Shown piece after piece: positions 49,395-57,033 of a stretch of DNA of 64,000 nt. The position numbers were made by a program, and so were the translations under genes. The notes below the pieces were generated by a model that searched no databases, was not told the origin of the DNA, and saw nothing but the letters and a program-made list of their open reading frames with translations. The stretch spans positions 25,659 to 89,658 of the forward strand of contig NZ_JAQGLA010000022.1 in NCBI RefSeq assembly GCF_027853915.1. Direction: 5' to 3'. The DNA comes from Saccharopolyspora oryzae (GTDB lineage Bacteria; Actinomycetota; Actinomycetes; Mycobacteriales; Pseudonocardiaceae). Numbering within the stretch: position 1 is the first letter of the stretch; every line of letters begins with the position of its first letter.

Positions 49395-50525
49395 GTGGCG
49401 GTCGCTCTAGGCGCTCTGATCGTCTTGTCCGCGGCGTCCGCCCTGATCGGTTGGCGGTGGACCCGGCCGAGCCGGAACCCGCGCGCAACTCCGTTGCGGC
49501 ACCCCGGGTTCTGGCTTCTGGTGGTGGTGGCAGCGATCTACCTCAACCAGGTGCTGTGCACGATCTACCTGGTGCGGGTGCACCACGGCGATCCGGAGTT
49601 CATCGCGCGGTTCCTGCCGAGCGGGTGGTTCGCGCTCGCCGACGACGATCCGGCGATGCTGTGGCTGGCGGAGGTGTGGCCGCAGCCCGGACTCCTGTCG
49701 TGGACCCTGCTGCGGGTGCCGGCCCTGCTGGAGCTGCCGTTCGTGCTGCTGGCCTACCTGACGATCTGCCGCTGGTTCGGTGCCGAGGTGTTCGACCGGG
49801 CTGCGGTCTGGCCGGTGGCGGTGTCCTGGACGGCGACCTTCTGCTTGATCGAGTGGTCGCTGGCCAACCCCTACACGCTCCAGGACATCGCGTTGCGCGT
49901 CGTGTCCGGGCTGGTGACCCCGTGGTTGGTGGGGCGGCTGACCGCGGGGGAGCGGCAGCGGGTGAGGTCGACGGCCGATCTGGCGCTCTTCGCGGTGTCC
50001 GCATCGGCGCTCGGCGTGCTGGTGCTGGTCGTCTACGACACCGCTCTGCTCTACAACCTCGCGCACGTCGGCGACGCGTTGCCGATCGCGGCGGCAGCCA
50101 CCGGGGCTCTCGTCGTGGCGAGGGTGCTCGCGCGGTGGTCTCCGACGACGCAGGCAGGACCTGGCATCACGGCGGTCAGCGCATCCCTGGGCTGGTTCCT
50201 GGTGTTCTTCCTCGCGCCAGCGCTCCCGATCCGCTACGGGCTCTCCTTCGGAACACCGATGTTGTCCGCAGTGGCCGGTCTGGTGATCATCGCCGCGGCC
50301 GTGGTGTGCGGAGTGCACGAGACCGCGCGCGGCTCGGCGGTTCCGTGGCGGGCATGGGGCGCGGAACTCGTGCTCGCGGTCGCGTTGGGAGCAGCAGCCG
50401 CCGTGGCCGCGTTCGCCGTTGCGAGCGGATATCCCGAGTCTCGGCTGCTGGCCGCCGCCGGGGCGTTCTTCGCGCTGGTGATCGTCGTGTGCGGGCTGCT
50501 GGACCGGGTGCTGAAAGCGAGGTGA
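49395..50525 (+). CDS. Hypothetical polytopic membrane protein
   Basis: 376 aa, GTG at 49395. About nine or ten hydrophobic stretches, the first at residues 2-20, with RHPGFWLLVVVAAIYLNQVLCTIYLVRVHHG and LELPFVLLAYLTICRWFG. I recognise no transporter or enzyme signature. Cytoplasmic loops are Arg-rich (WRWTRPSRNPRATP, RLTAGERQRVRS). It is monocistronic, ending at a hairpin shared with the convergent thioesterase gene. Confidence 0.8.
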   Translation: MAVALGALIVLSAASALIGWRWTRPSRNPRATPLRHPGFWLLVVVAAIYLNQVLCTIYLVRVHHGDPEFIARFLPSGWFALADDDPAMLWLAEVWPQPGLLSWTLLRVPALLELPFVLLAYLTICRWFGAEVFDRAAVWPVAVSWTATFCLIEWSLANPYTLQDIALRVVSGLVTPWLVGRLTAGERQRVRSTADLALFAVSASALGVLVLVVYDTALLYNLAHVGDALPIAAAATGALVVARVLARWSPTTQAGPGITAVSASLGWFLVFFLAPALPIRYGLSFGTPMLSAVAGLVIIAAAVVCGVHETARGSAVPWRAWGAELVLAVALGAAAAVAAFAVASGYPESRLLAAAGAFFALVIVVCGLLDRVLKAR

Positions 50526-50551
50526 GCGGAACCCCACTGCGGGAGTTCCGC
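50526..50551. terminator. Bidirectional hairpin between convergent genes
   Basis: GCGGAACCCC (50526-50535) pairs with GGG-A-GTTCCGC (50541-50551), with one bulged A and a 5-nt loop. It sits in the 41-bp gap between convergent genes. Confidence 0.7.
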
Positions 50552-50566
50552 CCACCTGCGATCAGA

Positions 50567-51007
50567 TCAGCCCACCGACCGGCCGGCGTAGTCCGGCAGC
50601 GGTTCGACGAGCCCGGTCAGCCGCTCGGCGACCTCGGCGGGGAACGGCGAGGTACCGCCCTGCTCCTGGTCGACGTGCAGCGCCATGATCTCCTCGGTGG
50701 CCACCACGGTGCCGTCCACCGACATCTCGTGGCACAGGCGCAGCTTCTTCGCGCCCGCGCCCACCACGCGACTGGTGATCACCATCTCCGCGTCCGGCCC
50801 GACCTCGCGCAGGTAGCGCACGTGCGCTTCCACGGTGTACAGCGAGCAGCCGGTGCTGGTGCGGTAGTTCTCGTCCAGGCCCACCTGGTCCATCACCGCG
50901 TCGGTGGCGAACCCGAAGACCAGCACGTAGTAGGCCTCGCTGAGGTGGCCGTTGTAGTCGATCCACTCCGGACGGACCTGCTGGCGGAACTCCGCGAGCC
51001 CGCTCAC
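50567..51007 (-). CDS. Hotdog thioesterase, probable betainyl-CoA thioesterase
   Basis: 146 aa. GTG at 51007 overlaps the stop of the upstream dehydrogenase (GTGA), so it is translationally coupled. A 4HBT-type hotdog fold is visible: VRPEWIDYNGHLSEAYYVLVFGFATD with the YNGH active-site segment, then AHVRYLREVGPDAEMVITSRVVGAGAKKL. In Pseudomonas the equivalent partner of carnitine dehydrogenase and the BKACE enzyme is CdhB, which hydrolyses betainyl-CoA to glycine betaine. The identical gene set here supports the same job; sequence alone would only say thioesterase. Confidence 0.82.
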   Translation of the reverse strand: MSGLAEFRQQVRPEWIDYNGHLSEAYYVLVFGFATDAVMDQVGLDENYRTSTGCSLYTVEAHVRYLREVGPDAEMVITSRVVGAGAKKLRLCHEMSVDGTVVATEEIMALHVDQEQGGTSPFPAEVAERLTGLVEPLPDYAGRSVG

Positions 51008-51966
51008 TTCGCGCCCTTCCGGACCTCGTCGACCGCCCGCATCACGGCGATCACCGCGCGGTCGCGGTCGGCGACCAGCTCGGCGATGCTGCGACCGCCT
51101 GCGGCCTCCTCGCAGCCCTCGACCATCGCGTCGCGCAGCTCGGTGGTGAGCTCGGGCGCTTCCAGCCGGGTCCACGGCGACTTCAGCGACGGGCCGAAGT
51201 GGTCGAGCATGTGCGCCATGCCGCCCTCGCCACCGGCCAGGTGGAAGGTCAGGCACGGGCCGAGCAGCGGCCAGCGCAGCCCCGGGCCGTCGGTGATCGA
51301 GGCGTCGATCTGCTCGACGGTCGCCTCGCCGTTGGCCACCATGTGCAGCGCCTCGCGCCAGATCGCCTCCTGCAGGCGGTTGGCGATGAAGCCCGGCACC
51401 TCGCGGTCCATGGTGATCACCGACTTGCCCGCGACCTCGAAGAACTCCGAAGCCCACTGCACGGCCCACGCCTCGGTCTTCTCGCCGCCGACGACCTCGA
51501 CCAGCGGGATGAGGTACGGCGGGTTGAACGGGTGACCCACCACGAGGCGCTGCGGCGTCGGGCAGTCCACCTGCATCTCGGTCATGCCGTAGCCCGAGGT
51601 GGACGAGGCGACCACCACGCCGGCCGGGGTGGCCGCGTCGATGCGGGCCAGCAGGTCCCGCTTGAGCGCGAGGTCCTCCGGCGCGCTCTCCTGCACGAAC
51701 TCGGCGTCGGCGACGGCGTCCTCCAGCGTCGCGGCGATGACCAGGTTGTCGCGGGAGGCGCCCTCGGCCAGGCCGAGCTCGGTCAGCGCGGGCCACGCGG
51801 CGTCGACCAGGCGGCGCAACTTGGCCTCGAACCCCGGAGCCGGGTCCCAGGCGGTCACCTGGTAGCCGCGGGCCAGGAAGTGCGCGACCCAGCCGCCGCC
51901 GATGACACCGGCACCGATGCAGGCGACCCGGCGAACCGAAGCGGGGGAGGGAGTGTGCTCGTTCAA
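51004..51966 (-). CDS. 3-hydroxyacyl-CoA dehydrogenase family, probable L-carnitine dehydrogenase
   Basis: 320 aa, ATG at 51966. NAD-binding Rossmann motif VACIGAGVIGGGWVAHFLARG. Landmarks are FVQESAPEDLALKRDL, SSTSGYGMTEMQ, GHPFNPPYLIPLVEVVGG and the C-terminal DGPGLRWPLLGPCLTFHLAGG, as in LcdH-type carnitine dehydrogenases. It oxidises L-carnitine to 3-dehydrocarnitine with NAD+. It follows the BKACE gene by 24 nt and overlaps the thioesterase by 4 nt. A generic 3-hydroxybutyryl-CoA dehydrogenase is the alternative, but the gene order favours carnitine. Confidence 0.87.
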   Translation of the reverse strand: MNEHTPSPASVRRVACIGAGVIGGGWVAHFLARGYQVTAWDPAPGFEAKLRRLVDAAWPALTELGLAEGASRDNLVIAATLEDAVADAEFVQESAPEDLALKRDLLARIDAATPAGVVVASSTSGYGMTEMQVDCPTPQRLVVGHPFNPPYLIPLVEVVGGEKTEAWAVQWASEFFEVAGKSVITMDREVPGFIANRLQEAIWREALHMVANGEATVEQIDASITDGPGLRWPLLGPCLTFHLAGGEGGMAHMLDHFGPSLKSPWTRLEAPELTTELRDAMVEGCEEAAGGRSIAELVADRDRAVIAVMRAVDEVRKGAK

Positions 51967-51990
51967 CTCAGAATTCCCTTTCGACGGGTG

Positions 51991-52875
51991 TCAGCGCTTC
52001 TTCAGGCCGAGCTGCTCGCGGGCCTGGTCGGGGGTGGCGATCTTCATGCCCATGCCCTCGACGATGCCCACCGCGCGCTCGACGAGCTGGCCGTTGGTGG
52101 CCTTGACGCCCTTGCTCAGGTAGAGGTTGTCCTCCAGGCCGACGCGCACGTTGCCGCCCAGCGCCGCGGCCAGACCGACCCAGCGCAGCTGGTTGCGGCC
52201 GATGGCGAAGCTCGCCCAGTTCGCGCCCTCCGGCAGCATGTTGATCATCGCCTGCAGCAGGCCCGGGTCCGGCGGGGCGCCCCACGGGATGCCCGCGCAC
52301 AGCTGGAACAGCGGCGGGGCGTCGAGCAGGCCCTCGGCGAGCAGCTGCTTGGCGAACCACAGGTTGCCGGTGTCGAAGATCTCCAGCTCCGGCTTGACGC
52401 CGAGCTCCTGGATCCGCTTGGCGCCGGCGCGCATCATGTCCGGGGTGGAGATGTAGAGCTGGCTGCCGTCGCCGAAGTTCAGCGAACCGCAGTCCAGGGT
52501 GCAGATGTCGGGCAGCAGCTCCTCGACGTGCGGCAGCCGCTCCAGGCCGTTGACCAGGTCGGTGCCCTCGACCGGCTTGAGCGGGTCGTCGGGGGAGATG
52601 AACAGGTCGCCGCCCATGCCCGCGGTCAGGTTGATGACCACGTCGATGCCGGTTTCCTTGATGCGCTCCACGACCTCGCGGTAGAGCGCGACGTCCCGCG
52701 AGCCCTGGCCGGTCTCGACGTTGCGGACGTGGATGTGCACCACGGCCGCCCCGGCCTCGGCGGCCGCGACCGCGTCCTTGGCGATCTGCTCCGGGGTCAC
52801 CGGGACGAACTCGCTCTTGCCGGTGGTGTCACCGGCGCCGGTGAGCGCGGCGGTGACGATGACTTCGTTGGCCAT
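51991..52875 (-). CDS. BKACE-family beta-keto acid cleavage enzyme, probable 3-dehydrocarnitine cleavage
   Basis: 294 aa, ATG at 52875 with a GAGGAGAG-type ribosome site. DUF849/BKACE TIM barrel: [20 protein letters not shown], zinc ligands in VVHIHVR (H47, H49), [21 protein letters not shown], and late [12 protein letters not shown] with the conserved Glu. The family condenses a beta-keto acid with acetyl-CoA to give acetoacetate and a new acyl-CoA. For dehydrocarnitine the product would be betainyl-CoA. It lies first in the enzyme operon, 74 nt after the XRE-TetR regulator gene. Confidence 0.87.
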   Translation of the reverse strand: MANEVIVTAALTGAGDTTGKSEFVPVTPEQIAKDAVAAAEAGAAVVHIHVRNVETGQGSRDVALYREVVERIKETGIDVVINLTAGMGGDLFISPDDPLKPVEGTDLVNGLERLPHVEELLPDICTLDCGSLNFGDGSQLYISTPDMMRAGAKRIQELGVKPELEIFDTGNLWFAKQLLAEGLLDAPPLFQLCAGIPWGAPPDPGLLQAMINMLPEGANWASFAIGRNQLRWVGLAAALGGNVRVGLEDNLYLSKGVKATNGQLVERAVGIVEGMGMKIATPDQAREQLGLKKR

Positions 52876-52949
52876 CGGGCTCTCCTCTCGTGGGTAGGGT
52901 TCAGCGCCCGGGCACCCGAGGCGGGTGTCCGGTGGAGTTGTGGGGGATG

Positions 52950-53831
52950 TCAGTGCCGGACGATCTCGCGTTCGACGAACTCGCGCAGCACCTTGCGCAT
53001 CCGCTCGACGGACCGGCCGGGGCGTCCGGCGAGCACCTGGATGCCGAGCCCGTCGATCAGCGCGGTGAGCGTGACGGTCAGCTCCTCGGCGTCGGTGTCG
53101 GCGAACACGCCCTGCTCCTGGCCCTGCCGGATGGTGCGGCCGATGGTGTCGTGCCAGCGCGTGTAGGAATCGCTGTGCAGGACCTGCAGATCCGGGTTGA
53201 GCGCGCTCTCGGTCCACACCTGCAGCCAGATCGACCACTCCTGGCGCAGCAGGCCCGGCGTGGGCAGCTGCAGCTCGACCAGCCGCAGCAGGCGCTCGTG
53301 GGCGTCTTCGACGGCGTGCAGCTCGGCGACCTGCCGGTCGAAGGCCAGCCGCACCGAGTAGCGCAGCGTCTCGGTGAGCAGGTCGTCGCGGCCGGGGAAG
53401 TAGTAGTGGATCGTCGCGGCGCTGGTGCCGCACTCCTTGGCCACGTCGGAGACGCGCACCGAGTGGAAGCCGCGTTCGGCGATCAGCCGCCAGGCCGCGT
53501 CGAGGATCTGCTGGTAGCGGCTGGCTTCCCGGAGATCACCGGGGTCGCGCCCGGGCCGGGCGGTGCGCTGCGGCGCGGCCGCCACCGTCTCGACGTCGTC
53601 CCCGCCGTTGATCAGCCAGTTGACCGTGACACCGGTGAGCTCGCCGATGCGGGTGAGCTCGACCGGGGTGAACCGCCTGGTGCCGGTCAGCGATTTGGAC
53701 AGCTTGGTGGGGTCCAATCCGATCTGCTCGGCGAAAGCCCGTTGGCTTCCGGGATACTGGCGCAACACGTCGCGCACCCGTTGGCGCAACGCAGCCGTCG
53801 TGTCCTCCACGGGACGGAACGCTAACAGCAC
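52950..53831 (-). CDS. XRE-TetR fusion transcriptional regulator
   Basis: 293 aa. Two DNA-binding domains lie in one chain. An N-terminal XRE/cro helix-turn-helix (about 12-75) reads [47 protein letters not shown] TetR HTH follows (about 98-145: [37 protein letters not shown]), then a TetR ligand-binding domain. The GTG at 53831 lies inside a perfect 8-bp inverted repeat and has no ribosome site, so a leaderless transcript with autoregulation is likely; a GTG seven codons later is possible. It is upstream of, and collinear with, the carnitine genes and divergent from the MFS exporter at 54033. Confidence 0.9.
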   Translation of the reverse strand: MLLAFRPVEDTTAALRQRVRDVLRQYPGSQRAFAEQIGLDPTKLSKSLTGTRRFTPVELTRIGELTGVTVNWLINGGDDVETVAAAPQRTARPGRDPGDLREASRYQQILDAAWRLIAERGFHSVRVSDVAKECGTSAATIHYYFPGRDDLLTETLRYSVRLAFDRQVAELHAVEDAHERLLRLVELQLPTPGLLRQEWSIWLQVWTESALNPDLQVLHSDSYTRWHDTIGRTIRQGQEQGVFADTDAEELTVTLTALIDGLGIQVLAGRPGRSVERMRKVLREFVEREIVRH

Positions 53832-53849
53832 ATTGCGAGAATCGCAATG
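53831..53849. promoter_or_regulatory. Probable operator of the XRE-TetR regulator
   Basis: CATTGCGA-GAA-TCGCAATG is a perfect inverted repeat overlapping the regulator start codon. Extra half-sites TTGCGA (53861-53866) and TCGCAA (53973-53978) lie in the same divergent 201-bp region, suggesting control of both directions. Confidence 0.65.
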
Positions 53850-54032
53850 ATCTGGGCGTGTTGCGATCGGGCCGGATGATCCCCTGTCGGATGAATATCC
53901 CCAGTAAGCGGCGTTGAAATGCCGGTCGGGGGAGGCCGATCGGGTGGTCTATGTGATTGATAAGTCAGTCGGTCGCAATGCTGGGCAGGGCCGGGTGGTG
54001 CGAGCCTAGAACGAACGTGCTGAGCTGAACCC

Positions 54033-55475
54033 GTGGACCCGACCGAGTCGAAGACGCGTTCCCCCGAGGAGTCAGCCACCCGCTGGCAGGTGCTCGCCAT
54101 CTGCCTGGTCGCGGGATTCATGACGCTGCTGGACGTCAGCATCGTCAACGTCGCCCTGCCTTCGATCCAGCAAGGCCTGGATGCGCCCGCCGCCGCGCTG
54201 TCCTGGGTGGTCTCCGGGTACGCGCTGACCTTCGGCCTGGTGCTGGTACCGGCGGGACGTCTCGGCGACGACCGCGGCCGCAGCCGGATGTTCCTGCTGG
54301 CGCTGGGGGCGTTCACGGTGGCCAGCGCGCTGGCCGGATTCGCGATGACCCCGCTGTGGCTGGTGGTGGCCAGGCTGCTGCAGGGCATGGCAGGCGGTCT
54401 GCTCAACCCGCAGGTGCTCGGCTTGATGCAGCAGCTGTTCCACGGCCGGGAGCGCGGGAAGGCCTTCGGCCTGTTCGGCGCGGTGGTGGGCATCTCCACC
54501 GCGATCGGCCCGCTGCTGGGCGGGCTGATCATCCAGCTGGCGGGTGCGGAGCACGGCTGGCGCTGGGTGTTCTTCGTGAACCTGCCGATCGGTGCGGCGG
54601 CGATCCTGTACGGCCTGCGCGTGCTCCCGCGCGACAGCGCGAAGGGGGCGACGCGCAGCCTCGACCTGGTGGGCGTGCTGCTGCTCGGCGGCGGTCTGCT
54701 GTGCCTGCTGCTGCCGCTGGTCGAGCAGGAGAGCGGCCGGTCGACCCCGTGGTACCTGGTGATCGTCGCGGTGGTGCTGCTGACGTCGTTCGTGGCGTGG
54801 GAGCACTGGTACGACAAGCGCGGGCACTCGCCGCTGGTCAACCTGCGACTGCTGCGCATCCGCAGCTACTCGTTCGGCGCGACCCTCGGCCTGCTGTACT
54901 TCGCCGGATTCACCAGCATCTTCTTCGTCCTGGCGGTGTACCTCCAGCGCGGTCTGGGCTATTCGGCGCTGCAAGCCGGGCTCGCGCTCACGCCGTTCGC
55001 GGTCGGCTCCGCGGTTTCGTCGGCGATGAGCGGACGACTCGTGTACCGGATGGGCCGCCGGCTGGTCGTCATCGGCCTGATCGGTGCGCTGCTCGGTCTC
55101 CTCGCGACCGACCTGCTGCTGCGCACCCAACCGGGCTCGATGGCGGGAGTGGTGACGGCGCTGCCCCTGCTGGTGGCGGGAGTCGGCAGCGGCCTGGTGA
55201 TCTCCCCGAACCAGACAGTGACCCTCAGCGAGATCGACAGCGCCCACGGCGGAACGGCGGCCGGAGTCCAGCAGACCGGCCAGCGGATCGGCTCGGCGGT
55301 GGGTACGGCAGCGGCCTCCGGCCTGTTCTTCGGAGTCCTGGCCACCGCCGGCTTCGACGCAGCGATCACCAGCGGCCTGATCGTCTCGATCGGCTTCGTC
55401 GCAGCAGCCCTCCTGGTGGCCCTGGCCGAAGTCGTCCTGGCCAAGCGCGCCGTTTCGCCTGCTGAGGCTCCGTGA
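54033..55475 (+). CDS. MFS drug/metabolite exporter, DHA2 (EmrB/QacA) type
   Basis: 480 aa, GTG at 54033. Fourteen hydrophobic segments. Signatures: LLDVSIVNVALPSIQQGL (motif D1-like), GRLGDDRGRSRMFLLAL, LLQGMAGGLLNPQVLGLMQQLF and the motif C-like GAVVGISTAIGPLLGGLI, typical of 14-TMS proton-driven exporters. It is divergent from the XRE-TetR gene, so it may export a compound sensed by that regulator. The stop codon falls inside a CGTGAG-type hairpin, which doubles as its terminator. Confidence 0.92.
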   Translation: MDPTESKTRSPEESATRWQVLAICLVAGFMTLLDVSIVNVALPSIQQGLDAPAAALSWVVSGYALTFGLVLVPAGRLGDDRGRSRMFLLALGAFTVASALAGFAMTPLWLVVARLLQGMAGGLLNPQVLGLMQQLFHGRERGKAFGLFGAVVGISTAIGPLLGGLIIQLAGAEHGWRWVFFVNLPIGAAAILYGLRVLPRDSAKGATRSLDLVGVLLLGGGLLCLLLPLVEQESGRSTPWYLVIVAVVLLTSFVAWEHWYDKRGHSPLVNLRLLRIRSYSFGATLGLLYFAGFTSIFFVLAVYLQRGLGYSALQAGLALTPFAVGSAVSSAMSGRLVYRMGRRLVVIGLIGALLGLLATDLLLRTQPGSMAGVVTALPLLVAGVGSGLVISPNQTVTLSEIDSAHGGTAAGVQQTGQRIGSAVGTAAASGLFFGVLATAGFDAAITSGLIVSIGFVAAALLVALAEVVLAKRAVSPAEAP

Positions 55476-55513
55476 GCACTTTGGGTTGCTATAGCCACCC
55501 AAAGTATTCACGG
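55470..55513. repeat. CGTGAG-type dispersed hairpin, copy 3
   Basis: CCGTGAGCACTTTGGGT (55470-55486) and ACCCAAAGTATTCACGG (55497-55513) match at 15 of 17 pairs, with loop TGCTATAGCC. The stop codon of the MFS gene is within the left arm. The right flank continues GTCCTGACCAGCG, similar to the flanks of copies 4 and 5. Confidence 0.82.
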
Positions 55514-55661
55514 GTCCTGACCAGCGCGATCATCGCCTCGACATCCACTGGACTTCTCGGGACGAACGACCGGGGTGGCCCGCTCTGAGCCGGAGCTACG
55601 CTCCTCGTGGCTTGTTCGCCGAGGTGAGCGCGGGGCCGGGCGTCGGCAGCACGGGGGAGTC

Positions 55662-56393
55662 ATGCGGCCAACTGGTGATGGGTTGCTGAGCAGACGTGCC
55701 GCGCTGGGCGCGCTCCTGGCAGCCGGTGCGTCTCCACTGGTCGTGGCGTCCTGCGCGAACCAGGCGCCAACCACCACTGGACCCGTGCTGCCCCGGCCTT
55801 CGACGCCGGAGGACGCCTTGTACCGCCTCCAGGACGGGAACCAGCGCTTCGTCGCGGGCACCCCGCTGCACCCGAACCAGACGCTGGAGCTCCGCCAGCA
55901 GCTCGCCGGTCATCAGCAGCCGTTCGCCTCCGTGCTCGGTTGCGCCGACTCGCGGACCGCCCCGGAGCTGGCCGTGGACGCCGGCATCGGCGATCTGTTC
56001 GTCTGCCGCGTCGCAGGGAACATCGCCACCCCTGCGGACACCGCGTCGCTGCTGTACGCCCAAGCCGTGCTGGGCACCGAGGTGCTGCTCGTGCTCGGCC
56101 ACGACAACTGCGGCGCGGTGAAGACGGCGATCGAGGTGGCCGAGGGAAAGACGCCCCCGGGCGAGTTCGCGCCGCTGGTGGCCCCGATCCAGCCGGCCGT
56201 GGCCCAAGCCCGCCAGGCCGGAGCAACGGGCGACGCCCTCCTGCACGAGGCCGTCGTGGCGAACGTCCGCCACGTGGTCGCGGCACTCCCCGAGATGAGC
56301 GCCGGATTGGCGCAAGCGGTGCGAGCCGGACACCTGACCATCCACGGAGGCGTCCTCACCCTGTCCACGGGCAAGATCGACCCGGTCACCTGA
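55662..56393 (+). CDS. Tat-exported lipoprotein beta-carbonic anhydrase
   Basis: 243 aa, ATG at 55662. The N-terminus has a twin-arginine signal (LLSRRAALGALLAAGAS) and a lipobox-like VVASC, so it should be an exported, lipid-anchored protein. The catalytic domain is a beta-type carbonic anhydrase with zinc ligands C94 and D96 (CADSR) and H147 and C150 (HDNCG), interconverting CO2 and bicarbonate. Most bacterial beta-carbonic anhydrases are cytoplasmic, so the export signal is notable. The gene appears single. Confidence 0.92.
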   Translation: MRPTGDGLLSRRAALGALLAAGASPLVVASCANQAPTTTGPVLPRPSTPEDALYRLQDGNQRFVAGTPLHPNQTLELRQQLAGHQQPFASVLGCADSRTAPELAVDAGIGDLFVCRVAGNIATPADTASLLYAQAVLGTEVLLVLGHDNCGAVKTAIEVAEGKTPPGEFAPLVAPIQPAVAQARQAGATGDALLHEAVVANVRHVVAALPEMSAGLAQAVRAGHLTIHGGVLTLSTGKIDPVT

Positions 56394-56429
56394 ACCCGCC
56401 CCAGTGCGCTGTTCCGCCTGCTCAGGCTT

Positions 56430-56471
56430 CGTGAGTACTTTGGGGTTCTCTAGCGCCCCAAAGTACTCACG
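56430..56471. repeat. CGTGAG-type dispersed hairpin, copy 4
   Basis: Perfect 16-bp arms CGTGAGTACTTTGGGG (56430-56445) and CCCCAAAGTACTCACG (56456-56471) have a 10-nt loop. This is the cleanest member of the family. It follows the carbonic anhydrase by 36 bp and may terminate it. Confidence 0.85.
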
Positions 56472-56530
56472 TGCCGTGACCGGCCTGGACATCGTGGTGC
56501 GGGCCGGTAGTTCCCCGGGGTGGAACGTTC

Positions 56531-56561
56531 TTGACCTCGACCAGACTCGAAGTTCTAGCGT
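56531..56561 (+). promoter_or_regulatory. Promoter for a leaderless SnoaL-like transcript
   Basis: TTGACC (56531-56536) and TAGCGT (56556-56561) are spaced 19 bp. The ATG lies only 7 nt after the -10 box and has no ribosome site, so transcription probably starts at the A of the start codon. Confidence 0.55.
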
Positions 56562-56568
56562 TGCCTTC

Positions 56569-56982
56569 ATGGTGGACGACATCGACGGCGTTACCGCACT
56601 GATCGAGGTGTTCCGGACCGCCTGGGCGAATCGGGACACCGCCGCGTTCCGGTCGATCTGGGATCCGGAGCGAGAACTCGTCTACTGCCCGGCCGAACTG
56701 GACCGGCCGCTGCAGGGCGCGGATGCGGTCGGCCGGTACTTCGATCGCGTCGTCGCCGACATCCGCCACGTGCACGCGATGACCGTCTCCGATGTTCGGA
56801 TCGAGGTCATCGGCGATGTCGCGTGGGTGTTCTTCGCCTTCGACGTCGAAGGTTCGAGCGGGAGCGCTGAGCCGTTCGAAGTGCACGGGCGCAACACGCT
56901 GATCGCGCGTCGCACCGGTGCTGGGTGGAAGGGGATCCACTACCACGAGTCGTTGCGCGGCCCCGTCGTCGTGCAGGGGTAG
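56569..56982 (+). CDS. SnoaL/nuclear-transport-factor-2-like domain protein
   Basis: 137 aa. ATG at 56569 directly behind a -10 box. A single cone-shaped NTF2-like domain is expected: VFRTAWANRDTAAFRSIWDPERELVYCPAEL, then the GADAVGRYFDRVV helix, IEVIGDVAWVFFAFDVEG and HGRNTLIARRTGAGWKGIHYHES. Such domains serve as polyketide cyclases, isomerases or stress-linked ligand-binding proteins (SgcJ/EcaC type). The partner is unknown. The downstream hairpin separates it from the convergent permease. Confidence 0.82.
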   Translation: MVDDIDGVTALIEVFRTAWANRDTAAFRSIWDPERELVYCPAELDRPLQGADAVGRYFDRVVADIRHVHAMTVSDVRIEVIGDVAWVFFAFDVEGSSGSAEPFEVHGRNTLIARRTGAGWKGIHYHESLRGPVVVQG

Positions 56983-57021
56983 GAACAGGGCGGGCGCAGT
57001 CGATCGCGCCCGCCCCGTTCC
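56982..57021. terminator. Bidirectional terminator between convergent genes
   Basis: GGAACAGGGCGGGCGC (56982-56997) and GCGCCCGCCCCGTTCC (57006-57021) form a 16-bp stem with one A-C mismatch and an 8-nt loop. It starts at the SnoaL stop codon and ends 13 bp from the permease stop. Confidence 0.8.
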
Positions 57022-57033
57022 GCGTGTTCGGCG

